Below, one piece after another: positions 1 through 5,172 of a DNA stretch of 5,172 nucleotides. The notes below the pieces were generated by a model. It was given only the letters and a program-made list of their open reading frames with translations, ran no database searches and was not told the origin of the DNA. Numbering within the stretch: position 1 is the stretch's first letter; each line of letters opens with the position of its first letter. The translations under genes were made by a program, and so were the position numbers. Origin of the DNA: a bacterium (GTDB taxonomy: Bacteria; Patescibacteriota; Minisyncoccia; Phycocordibacterales; Phycocordibacteraceae); contig JAJXVW010000038.1 in assembly GCA_021781935.1 (NCBI GenBank), positions 1 through 5,172 on the forward strand. The letters run 5' to 3'.

Positions 1-47
1 CTCTCGACGTGGGTGGGGTCGGGGAAGCTAACGATGCTCGGCCATGA
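1..47 (+). CDS. C-terminal end of an upstream gene (partial, unidentified)
   Basis: Reading from position 3 gives 14 hydrophilic, Gly/Asp-rich codons ending in TGA at 45-47. That stop overlaps the next start codon in an ATGA arrangement, and the same overlap occurs at 4155-4158 in this window, so translational coupling is plausible. Of the other two frames, one stops at 29-31 and the other runs far into the next gene. In CPR T4SS loci the gene before the TraC-like protein is often a small PrgI-family membrane protein, but the 14 visible residues carry no signature and do not identify it. The call rests on the overlap pattern alone. Confidence 0.4.
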   Translation, partial: LDVGGVGEANDARP

Positions 48-682
48 GCACGACGCGCGCGAGCGGCGCTACCCAGCAGTTCGTGCCGGTGCGGGAAATC
101 CGAAACGGCACCGTCGTCCTGAAGGACGGCAGCTACCGCGGGATTCTCATCTGCTCATCGGTTAACTTCGGCCTCAAGTCGGCCGATGAGCAGCGCGGTA
201 TCATCCTCGGATTCCAAAATTTCCTCAATACGCTCGATTTCTCCGTTCAAATCGTCGTGAACTCGCGCAAGATGGATCTGCGGCCGTACCTCGCGCTCCT
301 CGAAAAGAAAATGCCCGAGCAGCGCACCGAACTCCTGCGCATCCAGCTCCGGGAATACCTGGAATTCATACGATCGTTCGCTGAAGGCGCGAATATTATG
401 ACGAAATCATTCTACGTCGTCGTGCCGTATGCGCCGCACCTCGACGCGATCGGAGCCGCGACCGGTTTTTTTAGCGCCGGCAAGCGGCATGCAGGCGCGC
501 CGGGCGAAGCCGATTTTGAAGAGGATCGCGTGCAGCTTGAACAGCGCCTCGCGCTCGTCGCCGAAGGGCTCGCCGGCACCGGCGTACGCGCGGTTCCGCT
601 CGACACCGAGGAGACCATCGAGCTCCTGTACCGTTCCTTTAACCCGGGCGAGCTTGAGAACCCTATCCGCCTTGATTCCTGA
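44..682 (+). CDS. TraC-like / VirB4 N-terminal domain protein of a type IV secretion system
   Basis: This 212-residue cytoplasmic protein has no signal peptide or membrane segment. Residues 12-82 (QQFVPVREIRNGTVVLKDG, then ILICSSVNFGLKSADEQ and a QNFLNTLDF segment) match the N-terminal region of conjugative VirB4/TraC ATPases as I know it from CPR and Gram-positive elements. Residues 83-135 form a helical stretch followed by a strand (KSFYVVVPYAP), and the C-terminal part is helical with NPGELENP near the end. There is no Walker motif, so it is not an ATPase itself. The likely role is as the separate N-terminal domain partner of the VirB4 encoded just downstream. The start is well fixed: an in-frame TAA at 29-31 lies upstream, and ATG 44 is the only start codon after it. 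No good Shine-Dalgarno is seen; GGGGAAG at 21-27 is too far away. The gene lies in the same frame as virB4, separated by TGA plus one codon. Confidence 0.85.
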   Translation: MSTTRASGATQQFVPVREIRNGTVVLKDGSYRGILICSSVNFGLKSADEQRGIILGFQNFLNTLDFSVQIVVNSRKMDLRPYLALLEKKMPEQRTELLRIQLREYLEFIRSFAEGANIMTKSFYVVVPYAPHLDAIGAATGFFSAGKRHAGAPGEADFEEDRVQLEQRLALVAEGLAGTGVRAVPLDTEETIELLYRSFNPGELENPIRLDS

Positions 683-685
683 CCC

Positions 686-2521
686 ATGAGCCTTCTTGAT
701 TTCTTGAACCGAAAGAAAGATGACGCCCCGGCGATCGTTCCGGTGCTGCCGAAGGATATTTATCGGCAGGGGTCGCTCAATCTGGTCGACACCATCGCGC
801 CGACGGCGCTACAGATTGGGTCCCGCGAATTGCAGCTCGGAGAAAAGTTCGTACGCTCTTTCTACACCATCTCGTACCCGCGCTTCCTGGCCGACGGGTG
901 GTTCGCGCCGGTAATCAATCTGGACCAGGTCCTCGACGTTTCTCTCTTCGTACACCCGGTCGACACCGCGCAGGCGCTCCGCTCCTTCCAGAAAAAAGTG
1001 GCGGAGGTACAAAGCCAAATCGCCGAGCGGGAGGCGAAAGGACTCGTGCGCGATCCGCTCCTCGACACGGCGTACCAGGACCTCGAAAACCTCCGCGACA
1101 ACCTTCAGCAAGCGCAGGAAAAGCTCTTCGACGTGGGTCTCTACCTCGCGCTCTACGGAGATTCGAAAGAGGATATCGACAAGACGGAAGGGGACATCCG
1201 CGGCATTCTTGACGCAAAACTCGTGTACACGAAGCCGGCCTTGTTCCAACAAGAACAGGGATTCCGATCCTGCCTTCCGCTCGGCACTGACGAACTCCAG
1301 GTAAACTCGAAGCTCAACTCCTCGCCGCTTTCTTCGATCTTCCCGTTCGTCTCGTTCGATCTTACGAGCGATCGCGGCATCCTCTACGGGGTGAACCGCC
1401 ACAACTCTTCACTCATCCTGTTCGACCGGTTCTCGCTCGAGAACTACAACTCGGTTGTATTCGCGAAGTCCGGATCCGGAAAATCCTACGCTACGAAGCT
1501 CGAGATCCTCCGTTCGCTCATGTTCGGGACCGACGTCATCGTCATCGACCCGGAACGGGAGTACGACCAGCTCGCCGAGGCGACCGGCGGACGCTCATTC
1601 CATATCTCGCTCTCCTCGGAGCACCACATCAACCCGTTTGATCTCCCCCCGGTCCGCGAAGACGAGGACCCGAAGGACATACTGCGCTCGAACATCATCA
1701 ATCTCGTCGGGCTCTTCCGCATCATGCTTTCCGGCCTCACGCCCGAGGAAGACGCCATCATCGACCGTGCGATAACCGAGACCTACGCGCTGAAGGACAT
1801 CACGGGCGATAGCGACTTCACGGGCGCGGAACCGCCGCTTCTTTCCGATTTCGAACAGGTGCTCTCCGGCATGGACGGCAGCGAATCGCTCGTGGAGCGT
1901 CTTTCAAAATATACGCGCGGCACCTGGGCAGGGTTTCTGAACCAGCCGACGAACGTGGATCTGAAGCAGCAATTCGCGGTGTTCTCCGTACGCGACATGG
2001 AGGACGAGCTTAAGCCCGTCGCGATGTACATCATCACGCACTACATATGGAACGCGGTGCGCCACGAACTGAAGAAACGACTCCTCATCATCGACGAGGC
2101 GTGGTGGATGATGAAGAGCGAAGACACCGCGAGCTTCCTCTACAGTCTCGCGAAACGAGGTCGCAAATATTATCTCGGGGTTGCGACTATCACGCAGGAC
2201 GTTGAGGACTTCCTGCGTTCGCCCTACGGGCGGCCGATCCTCACGAACTCGTCGCTCCAGCTCCTCTTAAAGCAATCGCCAACCACGATCGACACCCTCC
2301 AGAAGACATTCAACTTGACCGATGAAGAGAAATACCTGCTCCTTGAGGCCGGGGTCGGGGAAGGACTCTTCTTCGCAGGGCTGAAGCACGTGGCGATCAA
2401 GGTGGTCGCGAGTTACACGGAAGACCAGATTATCACAAGCGACCCGTCGCAGCTGCTCTCCATACGGCAGGAAAAAGACCGCCTCGCCGCCGGCGAAAAC
2501 GAACAGGCGGGAATGGCGTAA
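686..2521 (+). CDS. virB4: VirB4-family type IV secretion system ATPase
   Basis: A 611-residue AAA+-type ATPase that powers assembly of, or transport through, a type IV secretion/conjugation machine at the cytoplasmic face of the membrane. Residues 1-230 are the N-terminal portion, with a likely coiled coil at about 96-148. The ATPase domain follows: Walker A at 260-267 (AKSGSGKS, catalytic K266), a DPEREYDQL motif at 288-296, INPFDLP at 315-321, Walker B at 466-471 (LLIIDE, D470/E471), a possible arginine finger at R491/R493, and the conserved TITQD at 501-505. The first Walker A glycine is Ala260, which I recall as normal for CPR VirB4. At 611 residues it is shorter than classical VirB4 (about 800); the 212-residue upstream protein makes up the difference. 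ATG 686 lies 3 bases after the upstream stop without a Shine-Dalgarno, so reinitiation or coupling is likely. The C-terminus is a charged tail. The family call is very secure; the transported substrate is unknown. Confidence 0.97.
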   Translation: MSLLDFLNRKKDDAPAIVPVLPKDIYRQGSLNLVDTIAPTALQIGSRELQLGEKFVRSFYTISYPRFLADGWFAPVINLDQVLDVSLFVHPVDTAQALRSFQKKVAEVQSQIAEREAKGLVRDPLLDTAYQDLENLRDNLQQAQEKLFDVGLYLALYGDSKEDIDKTEGDIRGILDAKLVYTKPALFQQEQGFRSCLPLGTDELQVNSKLNSSPLSSIFPFVSFDLTSDRGILYGVNRHNSSLILFDRFSLENYNSVVFAKSGSGKSYATKLEILRSLMFGTDVIVIDPEREYDQLAEATGGRSFHISLSSEHHINPFDLPPVREDEDPKDILRSNIINLVGLFRIMLSGLTPEEDAIIDRAITETYALKDITGDSDFTGAEPPLLSDFEQVLSGMDGSESLVERLSKYTRGTWAGFLNQPTNVDLKQQFAVFSVRDMEDELKPVAMYIITHYIWNAVRHELKKRLLIIDEAWWMMKSEDTASFLYSLAKRGRKYYLGVATITQDVEDFLRSPYGRPILTNSSLQLLLKQSPTTIDTLQKTFNLTDEEKYLLLEAGVGEGLFFAGLKHVAIKVVASYTEDQIITSDPSQLLSIRQEKDRLAAGENEQAGMA

Positions 2522-2545
2522 GCCGCTAGAGGACTGATTCACCGT

Positions 2546-2551
2546 TATACT
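2546..2551 (+). promoter_or_regulatory. Putative -10 element (TATACT) for a leaderless transcript
   Basis: TATACT ends exactly 6 bases before the ATG at 2558. A sigma-70-type start site about 7 bases after the -10 box would fall on the A of that ATG, giving a leaderless mRNA. The same arrangement recurs at 3136. No convincing -35 hexamer is seen 16-18 bases upstream. A GGAG at 2552-2555 sits only 2 bases from the ATG, too close for a normal Shine-Dalgarno. Confidence 0.55.
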
Positions 2552-2557
2552 GGAGCG

Positions 2558-3118
2558 ATGACGGACCTCCCGCCGCGCCCGAAAACAATGACCTGGGCGA
2601 AGGCAGCGCCGATCCTCGCCGCGGGCGGACTCTTCGACGTGCTGCGTTACGCCTTTCTTTTCTTCTGGCTGTGGGGACCTGCCGTAGCCTCGTATGCTAT
2701 TTCGAGCTACTACGGCGGCGGTTTCTTCGGGCATGCGGCGGCGACGGTAGCTGGAGTCGCCGGCTATACCGCCGCACCCGCGCTTACAGCCTTCGGCACT
2801 GTCATGTCCATCGTGATGGCGGTCGGCGGCTGGCTCCTCGTCCTCATCCTTATGTTTATCACCGACGCACGGGTCGTCACGAAGAATACGGTCGCAATTC
2901 TGTGGCTTCTCGAAGGCATTATGGGAAGTACATTCCTGATGGCGTTCTTCCTGTTCCGGCAGCAGATACGCAAAGAGCGGACGGCGCTCAAGGAATGGGA
3001 GCGCTCGAATGCCGCCGCTTTGCGCGACCGTCAAGCGGCACAGCTTGCGCGCGCAGCGCAACTGCAGGCTGCCAATGATAACGAGGAAATCCCCGAAGAC
3101 TTCGCGGAGACGGCGTGA
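2558..3118 (+). CDS. Small polytopic membrane protein of unknown function in the T4SS locus
   Basis: I do not recognise a named family in this 186-residue protein. A hydrophilic N-terminus (1-17) and a possible amphipathic segment (18-30) are followed by hydrophobic helices at about 31-50, 82-102 and 111-133. A weaker Ala/Gly-rich segment at about 58-78 may be a fourth. The tail from 134 to 186 is highly charged and Ala/Gln/Arg-rich (RQQIRKERTALKEWERS onward), probably helical and cytoplasmic, and ends acidic. There are no cysteines. It sits between virB4 and an exported Ig-like protein on the same strand, so an inner-membrane role in the same apparatus is a reasonable inference. Its size and helix count do not clearly match VirB3, VirB6 or VirB8. 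ATG 2558 is 36 bases after the virB4 stop and is preceded by a TATACT element at the spacing expected for leaderless transcription. Its TGA stop overlaps a GTG at 3115. Confidence 0.8.
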   Translation: MTDLPPRPKTMTWAKAAPILAAGGLFDVLRYAFLFFWLWGPAVASYAISSYYGGGFFGHAAATVAGVAGYTAAPALTAFGTVMSIVMAVGGWLLVLILMFITDARVVTKNTVAILWLLEGIMGSTFLMAFFLFRQQIRKERTALKEWERSNAAALRDRQAAQLARAAQLQAANDNEEIPEDFAETA

Positions 3119-3135
3119 GGACGGGGCGGGGGAGA

Positions 3136-3141
3136 TATACT
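3136..3141 (+). promoter_or_regulatory. Putative -10 element (TATACT) for a leaderless transcript
   Basis: This is the second TATACT in the window, again exactly 6 bases before an ATG (3148). Across 17 bases, TATACTGAAGTCATGAC here matches TATACTGGAGCGATGAC at 2546 in 14 positions. The shared spacing supports both a promoter and the choice of ATG 3148 over the upstream GTG 3115 as the start. No clear -35 hexamer is visible. Confidence 0.55.
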
Positions 3142-3147
3142 GAAGTC

Positions 3148-4158
3148 ATGACCACGCGCGGAGGATGGCGGTATGCTGGTATCAGTATCCTGATATTCAT
3201 ACTTCCGCTGTCAGCGGGAGCGCAGTCGTTCGGCTCCTATGCCATGCCCGCGGCCGCAGAATACAGCATTACCGTATCTCCCCAGTTTCCTTCCCCCTTC
3301 AGCACGGCGATTCTTACGTTTCTCTCAAACAATCTCGACCTCGCGAATGCGTCGCTCACGGTGGCCGCGGGCGGAAAGCAGCTGTATCACGGCGACGTGC
3401 GCTCCGTGAGCATCCCGCTTGGCGGGGGGGGCGTACCGGTGAATGTCTCAACCACAATCACCCAGAACGGCCAGGCATACCCGCAGACCGTCACTATCAT
3501 CCCGCAAGACGTCTCGCTCGTGCTCGAACCGCTTTCGTCGGCCCCGCCGCTTTATCTCGGGAAACCGCTCGTTCCGCTCGGCGGTCAGACGCGCCTCGTG
3601 GCGGTGGCTGATCTGCGGACCGCCTCCGGGAAACCGCTGAATCCGGCCGATCTCTCGTACCTTTGGACGGTCGACGGCACGCATATCGCTAACGCCTCGG
3701 GGATAGGGAAAGATGCCCTCGTCGTCGGCTCTCCGCTTCAGTATCGAGACCTCAGTGTCTCAGTGTCCGTCGAGAGCCCGGATGGGACGCTTGCCGGCAG
3801 CGCGGACGAAACGCTCACGCCGGTCGCCCCGACGCTTCGAATCTATGAGAACGACCCGCTGCGCGGGATACGCTTCAGCCATGCGCTTTCCGGAAGCTTT
3901 GCCATAACAAGTGCGGAAGCCTCCTTATACGCAGCGCCGTTCTCTTTCCCGACGACGCAAGGCGCTCCCTCGCTCACCTGGTTCCTGAACGGTTCGGCCG
4001 CACAATCTGGCGGCGTCCTCACTCTGCGCCCCACGGGTGCAGGAAAGGGGAGCGCGAACGTCTCGGCGACTGCATCCTCCGGCGTACTCGGGGCGGACGC
4101 GGCGCAGGGACTCACGCTCACGTTCGGACAGGACACCAGTAGCTTATTCGGACTATGA
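3148..4158 (+). CDS. Secreted multi-domain Ig/PKD-like surface protein associated with the T4SS locus
   Basis: A 336-residue exported protein. Residues 1-25 form a signal peptide: a basic start (MTTRGGWR), a hydrophobic core (ISILIFILPL) and an AGA cleavage site before Q26. The rest is beta-rich and reads as about three Ig/PKD-like domains, near 39-120 (starting ITVSPQFPSP), 142-227 (YLWTVDG at 171-177, SGIGKDALVVGSP) and 228-327 (RIYENDPLRGIRFSHAL, then LTWFLNG at 276-282). I recall this pattern as a recurring CPR family found beside pilin genes; no enzyme motif is seen. There is no lipobox Cys, C-terminal membrane helix or LPxTG, and no cysteine at all, so how it is held at the surface is unclear. 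A GTG at 3115 would add 11 residues and overlap the previous stop. I prefer ATG 3148 because it gives a cleaner signal peptide and follows the TATACT element. A G8 tract lies at codons 93-95. Its stop overlaps the next ATG by four bases (ATGA). Confidence 0.82.
   Translation: MTTRGGWRYAGISILIFILPLSAGAQSFGSYAMPAAAEYSITVSPQFPSPFSTAILTFLSNNLDLANASLTVAAGGKQLYHGDVRSVSIPLGGGGVPVNVSTTITQNGQAYPQTVTIIPQDVSLVLEPLSSAPPLYLGKPLVPLGGQTRLVAVADLRTASGKPLNPADLSYLWTVDGTHIANASGIGKDALVVGSPLQYRDLSVSVSVESPDGTLAGSADETLTPVAPTLRIYENDPLRGIRFSHALSGSFAITSAEASLYAAPFSFPTTQGAPSLTWFLNGSAAQSGGVLTLRPTGAGKGSANVSATASSGVLGADAAQGLTLTFGQDTSSLFGL
3424..3431 (+). repeat. G8 homopolymer inside the surface-protein gene
   Basis: Eight consecutive G bases encode part of a GGGG stretch (residues 92-95) in the Ig-like protein. 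Loss of one base would bring in a TGA at 3440-3442, and gain of one base would run to a TGA at 3609-3611. Either change would remove the second and third Ig-like domains. It is seen directly in the sequence; any phase-variation role is speculation. Confidence 0.6.
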
Positions 4159-5172
4159 AAAAATTCTCCGCATTAGCCGTTCTGGTGTTGCTCAGTCTGC
4201 CATTCATCGCGGCCGCACAGCCAGCATCCTCTAGCAGCGGGATGAACGTCGTTCCGCAATCACAACCACCTGCCGCGACGACAGGCAGTACAGACACCGG
4301 GTACGTGCCTATTGCCCCGATCCCCGGTCTCACGCAAGGCGCTGTCGCGAACTCGCAAGGTCTCGCAGATTTCTTGAATAATCTCTACAAATACCTGGTA
4401 GGGCTCGCGGCGACCTTGGCGGTCATCCTCATCATCTGGGGCGGGCTCGAGATCTCGACCCAGGACTCCATTTCGAGCAAATCTGCGGGCCGGGAACGCA
4501 TAACTCAAGCCATTATCGGTCTCGTACTCGTTCTCTCGCCGGTCCTCGTCTTCTCGCTCATAAATCCGGCCATCCTCAACCTGTCTATAAATATCGGTCC
4601 GCTGCATACTTTCTGGGGCGGCTATCCGAGTGCAGTGAACAATACGAGCGGCAGCACATTAAGAAGCAACGGGACCGGCGGAATGACCGTGTCTGGATGT
4701 AGCGCTGAATCCGGGAACTCTGAGTTCCAGGCGGTAACTTGCTCATCTAGTGCTGCCGCACAGGATTGGAGCAACAAAAATTGCAGCGGCACTGCGGTGG
4801 TTCCATCGGGGTGCCAAAGCGGACAATATGATTCGAAGGGTAATTGCACTTCAGGCTATCAGGCCGAGTGTCTAGGTGTTTCGCCGAGCTCGTATACCCT
4901 GGTTGAGATTGGCACCACTAACACCGGTCCGTTCTACTCGAACCAGTATGAACTGCGCCCCATAGATTCTGACGCAAATGCCGTCTCAGGTTTCGTAAGC
5001 AACTGTCCGACACATAATGTATGCATCCTTGCTGGCGGGGCGAGTTCGGACGCGTATGGCTCCTGTTCCAGCTCATACACCTTTACTACCAGCATCCAAA
5101 ATGCTGCGTGCGTTAGCGCAAAGCTGATCTGCACGCAGGATAACGCGAATTGTGCCTCTACGTACCGACTTT
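4155..5172 (+). CDS. VirB2/T4SS pilin-like protein with a long Cys-rich extracellular extension (3' end beyond window)
   Basis: Open for 339 codons to the window edge, so the C-terminus is missing. Residues 1-21 are a signal peptide (MKKFSALAVLVLLSLPFIAAA, cleaved before Q22). Residues 22-66 form a Ser/Thr/Pro/Gln-rich linker containing YVPIAPIPGL. The core is a two-helix hairpin: helix one about 77-98, a short basic loop (about 101-117, SSKSAGRERI) and helix two about 119-136, ending in LINPAIL. This is the architecture of CPR T4SS pilins (VirB2-like), which are usually only a little over 100 residues. Here a flexible linker (156-176) leads into at least 163 more residues with 12 cysteines (182, 196, 210, 220, 231, 239, 284, 290, 304, 319, 326, 333) and many Ser/Thr/Asn. 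With a basic cytoplasmic loop the tail should lie outside the membrane, where disulfides could form. The ATGA overlap with the previous gene suggests coupling; no Shine-Dalgarno is seen. It may be a minor or tip pilin, or an adhesin using a pilin-like anchor. Confidence 0.85.
   Translation, partial: MKKFSALAVLVLLSLPFIAAAQPASSSSGMNVVPQSQPPAATTGSTDTGYVPIAPIPGLTQGAVANSQGLADFLNNLYKYLVGLAATLAVILIIWGGLEISTQDSISSKSAGRERITQAIIGLVLVLSPVLVFSLINPAILNLSINIGPLHTFWGGYPSAVNNTSGSTLRSNGTGGMTVSGCSAESGNSEFQAVTCSSSAAAQDWSNKNCSGTAVVPSGCQSGQYDSKGNCTSGYQAECLGVSPSSYTLVEIGTTNTGPFYSNQYELRPIDSDANAVSGFVSNCPTHNVCILAGGASSDAYGSCSSSYTFTTSIQNAACVSAKLICTQDNANCASTYRL

Noticed and set aside
466..472. T7 run as part of an intrinsic terminator
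   Set aside because: It is inside the TraC-like coding region and has no stable GC-rich hairpin immediately upstream; it simply encodes Gly-Phe-Phe.
680..682. TGA read as glycine (genetic code 25), fusing the TraC-like protein and VirB4 into one gene
   Set aside because: TGA also ends the genes at 3116-3118 and 4156-4158, each overlapping or next to a convincing new start, and there is no in-frame TGA in the 611 codons of virB4. TGA therefore acts as a stop, and the standard bacterial code fits.
809..1402. A 197-codon open frame on the minus strand
   Set aside because: It is entirely within virB4, whose identity is secure, and its Arg/Glu/Val-rich translation matches no family I know.
2552..2555. 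GGAG as a Shine-Dalgarno for the small membrane protein
   Set aside because: Only 2 bases separate it from the ATG, shorter than the usual 5-9. It overlaps the start-proximal element discussed as a leaderless promoter.
2267..3061. A 264-codon open frame on the minus strand
   Set aside because: It lies antisense to the end of virB4 and nearly all of the small membrane protein gene, crosses both, and translates to a charged, low-hydrophobicity sequence with no recognisable domain. It is best explained as a shadow of GC-rich coding.
3115..3147. GTG 3115 as the start of the Ig-like gene
   Set aside because: The GTGA overlap is attractive, but it adds 11 residues that make a long, less typical signal-peptide start. 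ATG 3148 gives a clean signal peptide and sits at the same distance from a TATACT as the previous gene. It remains possible.
3751..3766. Tandem CTCAGTGT repeat, two copies
   Set aside because: It encodes an alternating Ser-Val beta strand in the Ig-like protein. Two 8-base copies are too little to call a functional repeat.

Overview
The window reads as part of a type IV secretion or conjugation-type locus from a Patescibacteria (Candidate Phyla Radiation) bacterium, most likely in the Parcubacteria/Paceibacteria branch. The evidence is the VirB4 ATPase, whose sequence I recognise as the CPR form, together with a separately encoded TraC-like N-terminal domain, an Ig-like secreted protein and a short-hairpin two-helix pilin-like protein. 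This gene set recurs in that group. The DNA is GC-rich (about 60% by eye), which suits the higher-GC Parcubacteria such as Kaiserbacteria or Adlerbacteria, but I cannot place the lineage firmly. TGA works as a stop here, which argues against the TGA=Gly code of Gracilibacteria/Absconditabacteria. No outer-membrane core components (VirB7, VirB9, VirB10) are visible in this stretch.

Layout: every gene is on the + strand, and the window is almost entirely coding with no gap above about 40 bases. Positions 1-47 hold the likely tail of an upstream gene, overlapping the next start by ATGA. A TraC-like VirB4 N-terminal domain protein (44-682) follows, then the VirB4 ATPase (686-2521). A small protein with three to four membrane segments and no recognised family (2558-3118) comes next, then a secreted protein with about three Ig/PKD-like domains (3148-4158). 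Last is a signal-peptide protein with a VirB2-like two-helix core and an unusual cysteine-rich extracellular extension (4155 to the window edge, incomplete). I see no terminator, RNA gene, repeat array or mobile element.

Working together (inference): the TraC-like protein and VirB4 would form the cytoplasmic energising ATPase. The small membrane protein may be an inner-membrane component. The Ig-like protein and the pilin-like protein would be exported and make up, or decorate, a surface appendage.

The points most worth a second look are: (1) the Cys-rich tail grafted onto a pilin core, with 12 Cys in its last 158 visible residues against 2 in the four upstream proteins combined; (2) two near-identical TATACT-N6-ATG elements that look like promoters for leaderless mRNAs; (3) the TraC-like and VirB4 genes lying in the same frame, separated by one UGA in a leaky context; and (4) a G8 tract in the surface-protein gene.
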